Source: Lathyrus oleraceus | Taxonomy: Eukaryota > Streptophyta > Magnoliopsida > Fabales > Fabaceae | DNA length: 64,000 nucleotides | Direction: 5' to 3' | NCBI RefSeq assembly: GCF_024323335.1 | Contig: NC_066584.1 | Location: 272,157,618-272,221,617, forward strand | In this document: in pieces, positions 44,315 through 56,097 of the stretch | Position numbering within the stretch: the stretch's first letter is position 1 | Layout of the letters: the number at the start of each line of letters is the position of its first letter | The notes under the pieces: generated by a model | Database searches by the model: none | What the model saw: only the letters and a program-made list of their open reading frames with translations | What the model was told of the DNA's origin: nothing | Made by a program: the position numbers and the translations under genes

Positions 44315-45183
44315 TGCTTCTTGTGGGTTGGCAATAGTAATAGTAAACGTTTGTAATGGACACCGTGTGAACTACGAATCTTTGCTTCTTTCAATTGTTT
44401 CTGTTGTTTTATTATGAAATTTTCTGCAATGAAAGGAACATATTGTTATTAAGTAAATGAGTCAACGTTTGCAATTTCATTATCACGCCAAAAATCAATT
44501 CTTCATTGCATGAAGTCATGGACTGTTTTCTCATATTGTCGAACAACAGCACTGTATTTGATCAAATTGCTATTTTCTGTGATTGCCAACATTGTTACCA
44601 ACTTGACTTCTAAGCTTTTGCCTGGTTACTTTCCTGACATATAGATAGTTTGGGATTACCGGTGAGCAAAGATAATAATTTATTGTTTCATTCAGTCTTT
44701 AAGGATTTGTGATATGAGTTTCTGTGAATGACAAAGCTATTGCAGTTCATCTTCTTTATTTAAAAGGTTGTATATCTATATCTCTTCTTTATTAGTTGAT
44801 ATATCATATATGTTGTTATGGTATCAATTTTTTAAAGTCTATTTAATTGTTTTTTTTTCTATTCTTTTTTCCAACTTATTGTTTACCTAGCAATGGGAAC
44901 ACCTTTCTTCTCTGCATGTTAGAATCGCAGTGGTTGCAGCTTAGATGCAATATTCAGTTTGTTTTTGTTAGCTTGAATGATTCTCTTTTAGTCTCTATCC
45001 TTCCCTTCTTTCAGTTCAATGAGCTGTTCTCAAATTTTTATGCTTCATAGAGGACTCCATGAGAGGAATTTGATTGCAGGGAAACGAGAAGCAATTTTTT
45101 GGTGTTGTGGTTTCAACTTCCATACTCTGCATAATAGAAATACGGTTTGAGTAAATAATTCAAGAGACTACAAACCGCTTACC
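44315..45183 (+). other. PET100-PUB spacer, copy B
   Basis: No gene. It includes the PET100 3' region and the PUB 5' untranslated region and intron; nearly identical with 12858-13725. Confidence 0.6.
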
Positions 45184-45763
45184 ATGGTTGGATTGGAACT
45201 CATACCGATAGGTACAATTTTGGCTGTTTGAACTAGCCAGGTTGTGAGAACAGCTAATGCTGCAAAAGATGTTCTTATCGACAAAGAAAGTTTTAATATT
45301 CTTTCGAAACACCTGCTTGATATTGCACCAGTCCTAAAGGAATTGCAGCTTCAGGAACTGAATGAGTCACAAGCTGCAAGGGTTGCTCTGGAGTCTCTTG
45401 AATCAGATGTAAAACAAGCAAGTAATTTGGTTGAGAAGTACAGGAACAGCGGCCGTTTTTACTTACTTATGAAGTGTCGTTACATAGTCAAGGAAGTTGA
45501 ACAAGTCATTAGGGATATCGGAAGGTCTCTAGCTGCATTGTCTCTTGCAAATACTGAAGTCCTATCAAGAATTTCTGATCAAGTCAACAGACTACAGAGT
45601 GAGATGCAAAGGGCCGAGTTTGAGGCTTCACAATCTCAGCTTGACATTGTTGATAAGTTGAACCATGGAATTAAGGAGCAAAAATTAGATCAGGCTTTTG
45701 CGAACGATATGCTCGAAGAGATAGCAAGGGCAGTCGGGGTGCCAGTGGAGCCTTCAGAGATCA
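45184..45763 (+). pseudogene. PUB43/44-like copy B, N-terminal part
   Basis: Begins MVGLELIPIGTILAV but has TGA at codon 16 (45229-45231) where copy A has CTA. Beyond that the frame is open and retains two segments that copy A has lost (about 45325-45344 and 45403-45501), including SDVKQASNLVEKYRNSGRF. Homology stops at GAGATCA (45763), well before the U-box. This is the better record of the ancestral N-terminus. Confidence 0.8.
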
Positions 45764-47979
45764 AATTGTTAACATTGCTAGGGTACTGCTCTGTTGGTGA
45801 ACTGTTGTGTCCTGTTAAACATCAGGTTAGGATGAACTTGATTGGTGATTCTTGACTTGATGCAGGTCCAATCTGGAATTTGGTATGTGCTTTACAACTT
45901 GGTTCAAGCCTGCACAGGCTCTCATCGAAGACCAACATATAGCTAATGCCGCATTGCATCATGGCTTGTAGTGAATTGGAATGGTTTATGTTTTGCAATG
46001 TACTGTTGGTGTATATACTTATTTATGGTATGCTTGGAATGAAAACATGAAAGGTCATTGTATCATGAACTTTGGTTTGAATTAAATGTATAAGATTGGA
46101 ATTTTTATGGTTGGGAATGTAATGGGTTAGGTTAGAGTTGTGGGGATGTTGTTAGTTGGATAGGGTAGTATGTGATTAATGTTATGTCAGTCAGTCTGTG
46201 CTACTACTAACTGGTTTCTTTGTTTTGGTGCAGTGTTGATGATGTTTCTGAGGATTTCTGAATGGTTAGGACAACAACGTGCATCACAATAATTGGAACC
46301 GTTGTTTGTTGATGGCTTGCGTTGTTGTTGATCCACAGTGCATGAGATCATGATTTGTATTATCTGATGAGCATTGTTTACAATTGGAATTCCTTCTCCA
46401 CTAAACATGTGATTGATTACAGGTGTTTATGGTATGGCATTGACTTGACAGCAGGTTGGTCATTTGGTCCCATAGCTTCACTTCCTATTCTGACTTTGGT
46501 TTAGGCATATCTACTCCTACTGATTTGGTGTTTGGCAGCAGCTCTTCATTTGTCCATTGTGTTTGTGGTGCAGGTTTAGTATAGGTTTGGTGCAGATTTC
46601 GTGCTGCAGGGTCTAGGATCTTACCATGATGCAGCCATGATACAAGCAGGTCATGACTATGGTTTGTCTGTAGGTGGATTGTTGTTTTATTGTAGGTTGA
46701 TGGTTCAGCTCATGTTGTAATGATGCTTGTGTAATGTTTATGTATGGACTGCCGCAGGCCTTAATGAATGCCATACACTGTTGTTTTAGGTGATTTTCAT
46801 TGAATTGTGTTGCTTTGAATTGATGCACCATGTTAGCTTTTACTACTGTTAGGATGATGTGGTGTTGCCATGAGAGGTTTATGCCAGGATTGCTGTGCAA
46901 CATTGTTGCAGGGTCTGTTTGATGCCCGTGGGCCTTTGACCAGTTGCAGGTTGTGGCCTTGGTTAGGTTTGACATGGCTTGGCTTGGCAGAGGAGCCCTT
47001 GGTCTCATGGCATTGCTAGTACATGATAGGTTCGTATGACTCATTTCAATTTCTGATATGGTCTTGCAGGGTTTAATTGATTGCAGTAAGGTTTTGGTCG
47101 TGTTTCTGATACACTACGGGATGGTATTGTACCTTGCAAAATTGGTGTTGGACATTGCTTTGGCTTGTTATGGCTGCTGCAACATGATAATGTGTGTTCT
47201 ATAGGTCCATAGTTCTGTTATGGGGGTCATTGCAGGTATGCCAATGATACACTTGGTGGTGTGATGGATGCCGCTTGGGATTGTATGCAATGCCATAGGT
47301 CTGTCCATGTCCTGATGGCCAAGGTTTTGCAGGTTCTGACCTGGTTTCCACAACATGATGTTTCATGTCTTCAGCCTGTTTCATGTTTCAACGGGATTAT
47401 TGTTTGTGTCTTGGTGAGTTGTCATGGCTCCTATGCTAGGTATGGTTTGCATTCCCATGAATGATTTGTTTAGCTACTTGCATTTGTGAATGGCTTGTTG
47501 CATTATGAACTTCATTTCAGCCTGCTGTGAAAATATGTAACAAGGTTGCCTATTGTGTGTCATTGCATAATTGTTGACTGCTCAACTCTGACCTTGTTTC
47601 ATCTTGCCTTTATTCGTTGTGAATTTTAATGGTAACTTGCAGTTTTAGGCTTGGATTCATGTAGAATTGCTTTATATGGTTCACGGTTATGTATTTCATT
47701 CTATATTAGGTGTAACCCCATGTTATGCATTGCCTTGGTTTTGATGTGCATGTGTATCCATACTGACTTGCTTCACGTTGTGGGTTGTTTCCCTGTTTCC
47801 TTTTGCAGCTCATGTAGGTCATGGCTTCATGTAGTGGACAAATAAGATTTCATGACAACAAAAATGGATCATGAAGCATCATGCCTAATTGGCCAATCCA
47901 AGATAAAAAATGGGATATGGGAGATCAAGGTCAAGATTAGGATAAGGATTTGGGATTTTAGGGTTTTTTTAGGATTGGG

Positions 47980-48028
47980 TTGACTTTGGTCAAAGTTGAT
48001 CAAAAAGTCAACTGTTGACCAAAGTCAA
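47980..48028. promoter_or_regulatory. 14-bp inverted repeat with W-box cores
   Basis: TTGACTTTGGTCAA (47980-47993) and TTGACCAAAGTCAA (48015-48028) are exact reverse complements. Each contains TTGAC(C/T), the WRKY-binding core, and more TTGAC/GTCAA copies lie between and after them. Confidence 0.6.
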
Positions 48029-48480
48029 CATTTGGTCAAAGTTGTTATTTTATGTAATTTTTCATGTTTTGGACACTTTGCTTTGTGATGGATATTCTAC
48101 GAATGAATGGATTGATATATTTTGAATGGCATTCAAATGAAATTGATTGATTTTGAAACGAATTGAATACATTGAAATGAGCATGACTTTAATAAGCAAG
48201 CTATGGTATTGAAAATGGAATGAATTGAATGGAAAATGGACTTGAATGAACCATCCGCATAATCAAACCTAAACCTTTTAAAATCAACACACTTGAATGG
48301 TTGATACAATGAATAATGACTAACAAGACTTTGGTGGATCATCTTAACATGGATAAACAGGCAATAAATATGACCTAGACAGTGGATGTGGATGATATAA
48401 GATCTAGATGAACCACCTTAGGCCTTAGCAATAACCAATGGGTACTGGGATTGCATGAACCAATGGTCATGTCATGGACA

Positions 48481-48752
48481 AACTATGCACTAGAAATGAC
48501 CAGATGAGATAAACACAAACCATGAACAAGCTATGGGCTAAGAGTGAGGAAATGACTAGATGCCATGTCATGAATGAATTGAACCAAGTTATGGTGCCAT
48601 GGAAATGGTTATGTCATGGGAAAACTATGCACTAGAAATGACCAGATGAGATGAAAACAAACCATGAACAAGCTATGGGCTAGGAGTAAGGAAATGACTA
48701 GATGACATGTCATGAATGAATTGAACCAAGTTATGATGCCATGGAAATGGAC
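48481..48752. repeat. 142-bp tandem doublet
   Basis: AACTATGCACTAGAAATGAC begins both units (48481, 48623); the units share GAACAAGCTATGGGCTA and GAATTGAACCAAGTTATG and differ at only a few positions. Confidence 0.85.
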
Positions 48753-49159
48753 TTGAACCAATGAATACTATCAAGCAAAAGATGAACATGTAAGACCATG
48801 AAGTGAAAGCTAAACAAAACCCATTAAACTTCCATAATGGACCATGACCAGATGGGTACCCCAAATTAGGGTTTTGCCTAATCAAGAAGTCATAGTCGAG
48901 TCTTCAACAATGGGCACAATGCATAAGCATCAAGAGCTACCTCCACTTAGGATTTGATTGATGAGCCACCTTTAGCTGGAGAGAAAACCTAGCTCCCACT
49001 AGGTGCAAGCACAAAACTTGGAATCCAAGATACCTGTCCTCTTGTATTGGACCATAATTATGCAGATGAAGTGAAATGTCTGTAAGGCTGTGCATATGAT
49101 TAAGGTTAGTGACCTAGATGAACTTTGTGAAGGGTAGAGTGGATTTTGGGATATGCCAC

Positions 49160-50895
49160 AAAACTTATTATCTAATTCTGGCTTATTATTGCATGAGTCC
49201 TTGAGTCAGATGCAGACTCTCATAAAAGAGAATTCGATTAATAAGGATTGGATTTCTATAGGAGAACTTACTGATATTATCATCTCCATCCTTGAGAACT
49301 CTGATTCTATAGATGTCAAGATGAAGATCTTGATTACTTTGAAGGGTGCTGTTGAGGGGCATGCAAGAAACAAGGTAAACAGTCTTTATTTTTCATTTAA
49401 GCTGAGCATAAATTTTTTACATATGCTGCACTGAGATGTAGACATTCTTCAACTAGTTTTAAATTCGACATTTGCATAATATTTTACAGGAAAAAGTGGT
49501 TGAATCTCAAGGATGGCGATACATTATTTCCTGCTTACACAATGACTCTAGAGTAATAAAGGAAGCAGTTGATTTGCTCTATGAATTGCTTCAAGACCGT
49601 TCTGGTTGGAATAAAAGTTTCTGCAAAAAACTTTCTGAGCATCCCAGCACGGTTAATTACCTTGTTACCATTCTAAATGGACCAGTCAGCGATTCAATTG
49701 AAACTGCAGAAAAGATTTTGACGGAGCTTTTTGAAACAGACGAGGAAAACATTTGCTGTGCTGCTAAGTTTGGCTGGTGCAAAGCACTTGTTGATCGCAT
49801 GATTCAAGGTAGCAAGACATTCTTTTCCAGTTCGTCTTTGTTGCGTTGATTCATGGGAAATGTTTATATAAATTCTTCTTTTCATGGTGTACGTAATTGC
49901 ATATGGGAAGTCTTTTCTTTTAGTTTCTGTCTTATTGCTGTGTTATGCTCCAAATAAAACATTTGTGCCTTACTTTTCCTTATTTGATTTTTAAGGATTG
50001 GAGTCTTCAAGATGTCAATGGCTAAAGCTATAATCAATTTCAATTTGGAAGAATCAAATTTAAAACTCCTTGGCGAGAAAGGAGTTATACCTCCTTTGCT
50101 AGAAATGCTATCCGGAAGCATTGAATCGAAAGAATTGTCTTTATCAGCATTGGTCAAACTAGCAGGAGTTCATGCCAATAAGGGAATTGTTGCTGCATAT
50201 GGAGGTGTCCCCATTCTCCTAGATTTAATGTTCTCCCTTCGGACACGAGCGTTCATTAGCATTAAATGCTTTGAAATCCTTGAGAAGCTTTCTTCTTCTT
50301 CTGATGGATATGGTTTCTTTATTGACGGAGAAGGGAAACAACTCGAGTTAGATAACATAATCACCAATTTGCTAGCTCTGCAGCAGCTTCCTAACTCAGC
50401 TCAGTACTTCCGGAAGCCTGCATTGCGCGCTCTTCTCGGCATTTGCAAGTTTGAGACAGGTTTAGTTAAGAAGGCGGTTCTGGCCGCGCACGGTGTACCA
50501 CTAATTCTTCCCCTTCTTGATGACTCTGACTCAGAAATCAGGGAAACTGCCGTTAGTCTTCTCTTTCTTTTCTCGCAACAAGAACCAGAAGGAGTTGTTG
50601 AATACCTCTTCAGGCCCAGAAGACTTGAAGCTTTAGTTGGGTTTCTTGAGAATGACGAAAATAATAATGTACAAGTAGCTGCTACTGGTTTACTAGCTAA
50701 CCTTCCTAAATCCGAACGAAAACTCACTATGCAATTAATTGACTTAGGTGGCCTTGATGCAATTATAAACATTTTGAAAAACGGTACAATGGAAGCAAAA
50801 GAAAATGCTCTCAGTGCACTCTTTAGGTTCACAGATCCCACAGATATCAAGTAACAACGCGATTTGGTTAGACGAGGAATATATCCTCTGTTAGT
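49160..50895 (+). pseudogene. PUB43/44-like copy B, middle part (ARM repeats)
   Basis: Co-linear with 14627-15850 plus 24744-25255 of copy A, without the copia element. Exon borders are as in copy A (donor near 49376, acceptor near 49490; donor near 49809, acceptor near 49996). A one-base loss near 50011 breaks the junction frame. The longest open run is 50012-50854 (LKLLGEKGVIPPLLEML, MSMAKAIINFNLEES), ended by a TAA where copy A has TCA. Homology stops at CTCTGTTAGT (50895). Confidence 0.8.
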
Positions 50896-52636
50896 GCCAC
50901 TCTTGCCTTCGCCGCCGCCTATTCCAGTTTCCCCCCAAAGCCACCTCCGATCAACAGGAAGATGCTGTTGTTGACAGTAAAATCTTACAGTATTGTAGCA
51001 TAGACCAAAAAGAAAAGAAATCAATCGGTGAACTTGAACAAGAATTTCTTCAAGCACTTCAAGTATGTATATATATATATTCCTTTCAACTATTTCCTCT
51101 CATTATTATATCTTCTGTTATGAACTTGTGAGAAACTTCCATTAATCTACTTGGCAATTATATTGAATAGGCATTCTACTATGAGGGAAAGGCTACTATG
51201 TCGAATGAAGAATTCGATAATCTCAAAGAAGAACTCATGTGGGAAGGAAGCAGCGTTGTAATGCTAAGTATGTATTTCAAATTCTGTGCAACTTCAACTT
51301 TTTTTTTTTTGAGTCTTCATCTTGAATATTGGTTACCTGTGCAGGTTCTTCTGAGCAGAAATTTCTGGAAGCATCTATTGCTTATGTGTCTGGAAATCCA
51401 ATCTTGACTGATAAAGAGTTTGATGAATTAAAACTCAAGCTAAAGGTTTTCAATTTTCATGAAACTTATACAAAATTGTGACTTTTTCTTATATATGAGA
51501 TAATGATTCTATATGGATTTCTTTTCTCAGATGGAAGGGAGTGAAATTGTGGCCGAAGGTCCTCGGTGCAGTCTCCGTAGTAAAAAGGTATCATGTTCGA
51601 ATAAACTTGGTTAAAGTTAGAATCCGCGAATAATTTTCTATAGGATTTCATGATATGATTCATGTATGTTTTGAAATATGCTATGTGTTTATTTGTTACT
51701 AATTAATAGTCTTTTATATATAGGTTTATAGTGACCTTACTGTTGATTATTTCAAAGCATTGTTACTGAAAGTTCCAGCAACTGTGCTTGCATTAGGATT
51801 GTAAGTAACTTTCATTCTTTTAATCGATTACATTAGCAAAAATTATCATCGGTGTTAACATGTCATTATCGTGTATGATGTTCGAGTCTGTGTCAGTGTT
51901 TCATAATCTGTATGACACTGAAGCACACGATCCATGAGTGGAAGAATATTTGGACGATTTTTCTGTCATGGTTTATTTTTGCTTCTTTTTAATTCTTTTC
52001 TTTATAATATCAGGTTCTTCTTTCTTGATGATGTAACTGGATTTGAGATCAACTATCTGATAGCGGTATATATACATATCTCGTCATTTTCCTTGTTCTA
52101 GCATCTCTAATTTCTAATTAGTTATTCAGATTCAATAGTTTTGATATAATTAATGATTGTAATAGGTTTTGTGAATTGTTAAGTGCAGATTCCAGAGCCT
52201 TTCAGTTTCATCTTGACTTGGTTTGCTGCAGTTCCTTTCATTCTGTGGTTAGCACAGTCAATTACAAATGCAATCATTAAAGATTTCTTGATTTTGAAGG
52301 TATATAGTTTTGATAATAATGTGTCAATGTTGGATTTTATTGAATTGAACATTACATGAACTAAGATAGTTATTTTTTTAATTAAAGGGTCCATGTCCTA
52401 ATTGTGGTACTGAAAACACCTCATTCTTTGGGACTATATTGTCAATTTCAAGTGGTGATTCAACCAACAAAGTCAAATGTGAGAAGTAAGTATAAAACTA
52501 TTTTTTGCAGTATTAAGTGATTTCATTAGTTTATGATAGACATTAATTTAACATTCCAAATTTATGACTCAGTTGTGCGACTGTGATGGTATATGATTCA
52601 ACTACAAGAATGATAACATTGGCAGAAGGAAGCTAG
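50896..52636 (+). pseudogene. PGRL1-like gene fragment (exons 1-partial to last) inserted in PUB copy B
   Basis: Exons by GT/AG and reading frame: to 51060, 51171-51267, 51345-51445, 51531-51587, 51724-51800, 52014-52065, 52189-52299, 52388-52485, 52573-52636. The joined product includes EKKSIGELEQEFLQALQ, MSNEEFDNLKEELMWEG, two hydrophobic segments (VPATVLALGLFF; FILTWFAAVPFILWLA) and a C-terminal Cys motif (CPNCGTENTSFFG, then CENCAT). This matches PGRL1, the thylakoid protein that works with PGR5 in cyclic electron flow around photosystem I. All visible exons are free of stops. The first codons and most of the transit peptide are absent, and no ATG or promoter comes with it. As introns remain, it is a genomic copy, not a retrocopy. 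Confidence 0.85.
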
Positions 52637-52910
52637 GGTGAGTGAAGTCAAGAAATTATGAGAGTCTTCCTCTGGCTAAAGGCCATGAACACCATTGGTT
52701 TGATATGTATGATTATGTGATATTTGTATAGCATACAAAGAATTTTTCATTGGGAGAGATGGGTTATGAGGATCCTTAACTCCAATTATTGACTTTTTTA
52801 ATTAATTAACATAGTTGGTATATATTTTTCTCTTATTTTCATGTATTGAAATTATATATTATGATGGTATGCTAATTGTTCATGATTAATTAAGGAGGCA
52901 AGTTCAACAC
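52637..52910 (+). other. PGRL1-derived 3' flank
   Basis: Presumed 3' untranslated or downstream sequence of the captured PGRL1 fragment. No TE end is seen; PUB homology resumes at TCAACACTGG. Confidence 0.5.
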
Positions 52911-53571
52911 TGGTTCAATGACAGCAAAGGCAAGAGCAGCAGCATTCATTGGTGATCTTTCCATGAGCACTCCAAAGCTCACAGTTGTTTCAAAATCATC
53001 ATTTTGCAGGTGTTTTCGATCATCACAAGCTCCTCTATGCTCGGCACACGGAAGTGTTTGCAATGTGAATTCCACATTTTGTCTTTTGGAAGCAAATGCA
53101 CTACCTGGCTTGATTAAGCTGTTACAAGAGGAGGTTCATGCAACTGCTTATGAAGCCATACAGACACTTTCCACATTGGTTATAGAAGACTTTCCTCAGA
53201 GAGGACTCGTGCACATTGGTTATAGAAGATTTTCCTCAGAGAGGAGCTCGCGTTTTGCACGAGTCGAATGCAATGAGACCCATATTGAAAATTTTAAACT
53301 GGGGAAGTGATTCTCTTAAGGCAGAAGTTCTTGGACTCTTAAGGCAGAAGTTCTTGGACTCTTGGAGAAAGTGTTTGTCTCAAAGGAAATGGTTGAATAC
53401 TATGGATCAACGACTAGATTACGTCTATTCCATCTTACCGGCATGAATGTATACGGGGACGGCCACCTAAGGAGAAAAGCTGCCAGGGTACTGTCATTGC
53501 TGGAACACTATTCGAGATCGTCATCACATTCAATCACCGGAGTTGTGTTGAGTGAGAATCTACGCCTATGA
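52911..53571 (+). pseudogene. PUB43/44-like copy B, C-terminal part
   Basis: Co-linear with 25266-25867 and ending in the same VVLSENLRL. Two small tandem duplications (40 bp at 53172-53251 and 23 bp at 53313-53358) break the frame; a stop comes just before the second. The glutamine codon that is TAA in copy A is intact here. Confidence 0.8.
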
Positions 53572-54323
53572 GTAAGAAGTTAAAACGTAGGATTGTATTT
53601 CATGTACTTGTTTAAAGTGAGAAGAAAAATGTTTTGCATTTTGTGATTAGATTTCCAAACCTCTAAATCTATTAAGTGATTAGATGTGGCACATGTTCCT
53701 CTCGTCGATTGAATTTATCACTCTCAAATTTGATATTGTATTTTGTCAAACTATGAATCTCTGCCAGTTTACAGGGCTATCTTAGTTAGGGATTCTTTTT
53801 ATTTTCTCTCTATTACTTTGAAGAGTCTTGAAGTGTATATAAAATAATTTGACCCACCAAATATCACATTATCATAATTATATTTTTAAAATTTTGATAA
53901 TAGAAAAAATGAAGGTAAAAGGGAACAAATTCATAAATTCTGAAACAAGAGTACAAGAAACCTCAAATAAAATAAAACAGATACAAACAAATTGGAAAAC
54001 AAAAAGAAAATAGAGAGAAGTCCAAACTATTAATTCCTTTTGGATCTATAATAACCCGATGCCTACAAAGGTTAGCTCTCGTAGGCATTCTATCTTCAAG
54101 TAATTGCCAAGAAACAACAATAATTTAAGTTGATCAACTCTCGTAGGCATTCTATCTTCAAGTAATTGCCAAGAAACAACAATAATTTAAGTTGATCAAC
54201 TTTTTCAAATAAGAGGGAGAATCCAACCAATACCAGGAGAAGTAATATCATATTACAAAATATGTCGTAATAAGGAGGTATAAGCCATTTTAAGAGAACA
54301 AAAAGAGAATACAAACCATTCTT
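53572..54323 (+). other. Copy B downstream flank
   Basis: No gene. Nearly identical with 25868-26550 except for a 62-bp tandem duplication (54076-54137 and 54138-54199) and about 11 extra bases next to the MULE. Confidence 0.7.
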
Positions 54324-54600
54324 GAATTTTTTATCTAAATAATCCTATTTTTTTTTAAAAATTCTAAAATAATTTGTTTTTTAGATTATTTTTCAAAATA
54401 CCCCATTTTGAAGAGGAGACGCCAGATGAATTGGCGCCTGCTGTTAAACTTAAAGAGGAGAAGTCAATTGGATTGGATAGTGCACTTAGTGCTGCCAATC
54501 CAATTGGCGTCTGTGTGTTAAGTTTTAAAGGAGGTGCCAATTGGTCTGACACTTGTGTGTGTTTTGTAATTTTTTTTAAAAAACATTGTACATTTTAGAT
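54324..54600. repeat. MULE left terminal region
   Basis: TIR with AAAATACCCCATTTTGAAGA followed by GACGCCAGATGAATTGGCGCC and CCAATCCAATTGGCGTC; mirrored at the right end. Confidence 0.7.
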
Positions 54601-54657
54601 AAAGTCGAAATCAGACCAATTCATATTAATATTAATATGCGTTTACACAAAAAAAGA

Positions 54658-56085
54658 TTAATATCGATGATCGAGATCACCTCCGGTCCCACATCCCCTA
54701 GCTACTCGAACTCGTGGCCCTAACCCACGTTGATGATTCATCCCAGGTGTTTGAGTATCTGAGGGACCATGAACATCACCACCAATTGCAGGAGATTGCC
54801 TCAGATAGTCAGACAAATCAGCGTAGTCTTGTGTCTTCATCGAAGGGGTACCGCCATAACTGAGTTCATGACCCATGCCAGAGTAGTTGGGTTGTATTTG
54901 AGTTGTTGGAGGACGACCATGACGATTGAAGGGAGAAATTGGTGTGAATGATGCGTCGAGGAAAGGTTGAAATGATTGTTGTGGTGTATGGTAGCCATAT
55001 GGTTGTTGAAGGTTTTAGTTTTGTGATGTTTGGGCTTCTTGGCTATAGTGGGAGGAGAAACGGCTGGTGTTAAATGATCGCTGAGTGTTTTGGCTAATGC
55101 CGCTATGATAGGGTGATGTGTTGGGTGCATAACGATGTTGGGTATCTTGATGATGATCTACTTGTTGATGGTGGTACATGGTATGCTCTTGGTATTGTGG
55201 TTGGGTGTTTGGCATGTTAAGGTTGTAGGTTTATGTGTTTGTGGATCGGAAATTTTGATGGATAAGGGGTTGTGAGTAACCGGTCTGACAATGTTGTTAG
55301 GGGTTAGATGTTGAACCTTCTGGTGTGTAATTGCCCGACGTGAGTCATATAGGTACATATCTTCGACGATGAACTCAAATCCAACCGATATGTACCAAGC
55401 CATATAATTACGAGTTGATTTTTATTCAGTTGGCATCACAACATCAGTTAAGACATGGTCTTGGCGGTGCTTCCATTTTTGACACTCAGATCTAGCGAAG
55501 CTTTGCCACGAGTTAAAGTTTCATTGGTCGTTAACTTTACGTAGATGCCATTCTTTGAGGTTTTCTGGGGGATTTGGGAAGTGTTGAAGTATACCGAACT
55601 ACAATTTAACACGATCACTATTGTGCATCTTCACAGTGGTGAATCTTATGATTGGTGTGCATGCCGTCCAAACAGTCGCGTCTTGTTCGTTGATTTCATG
55701 GTCATGATCCAAAATTTTATATGGACGCCAAATGAATTGAAATGTGAACATATATTAGATTATAAATTTGGTAGAAGAAATTAACAAATTTTTACGAAAT
55801 AATTAGGTTAATGGCAATACATCATTCGGTCGAAGGTAATCCAAGAGATTGCGATACTGGGTAATACAGTGTCTAGGACATCTGTTATAACTCATACCAC
55901 GTGCCGACCATCTGCATCATAAAAGTAAAAATATTATTTAGAGATAATAATTGGTAAAGTAAGTAAATATAGTCTATTTTTAAGAACTTACTTTTGTGCG
56001 TACGAGAATGTGAATGGGTTGTTGTTGACGGGCACTAGGGACGGTAGTCTGGACCAACCCCATGCTTGGAGCAAAACAACACATT
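54658..56085 (-). pseudogene. Plant mobile domain (PMD) protein, C-terminal part, decayed
   Basis: On the minus strand: LLQAWGWSRLPSLVPV (56070 region), a donor GTAAGT near 55990, then after an acceptor near 55920 SARGMSYNRCPRHCITQYRN, WRPYKILDHDHEINEQDA, TVKMHNSDRV, PNPPENLKEWHLRKVND, SECQKWKHRQDHVL and NYMAWYISVGFEF. This is the layout of plant mobile domain proteins (MAIN/MAIL-type; PF10536). Several in-frame stops are present (for example after DRVKL, VNDQ and MPTE). The tail ends CGTGGDLDHRY before TAA at 54658. PMD genes are known to occur in Mutator and gypsy elements. Confidence 0.75.
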
Positions 56086-56097
56086 CAAAAAATATAG

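Larger units (their letters stand above)
45764..49159. other. Foreign 3.4 kb segment replacing the U-box exon part
   Basis: In copy A the two borders are joined by about 440 bp that encode the U-box (14187-14626); here they are 3.4 kb apart. No gene was recognised. The segment has many TGCAGG phrases, a WRKY-type inverted repeat at 47980-48028 and a 142-bp doublet. The TTGGTCAA/GTTGACCAAAGTCAAC style resembles part of the Ogre-1 LTR near 12330, so it may be Ogre-like LTR material; that is uncertain. Confidence 0.55.

Noticed and set aside
44128..44394. 88-codon minus frame over PET100 exon 2
   Set aside because: Shadow of the real exon on the plus strand.
46187..48342. Several frames of 60-143 codons in the foreign segment of PUB copy B
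   Set aside because: No motif, many on opposite strands; TGCAGG-rich composition explains the scarcity of stops.
50896..52910. PGRL1 as a retrocopy
   Set aside because: Introns with GT/AG borders are retained and there is no poly-A tail at the junction.
50896..52910. PGRL1 captured by a Helitron or Pack-MULE
   Set aside because: No TC/CTRR ends with a 3' hairpin, no A/T target site, and no TIRs or 9-bp duplication at the borders.
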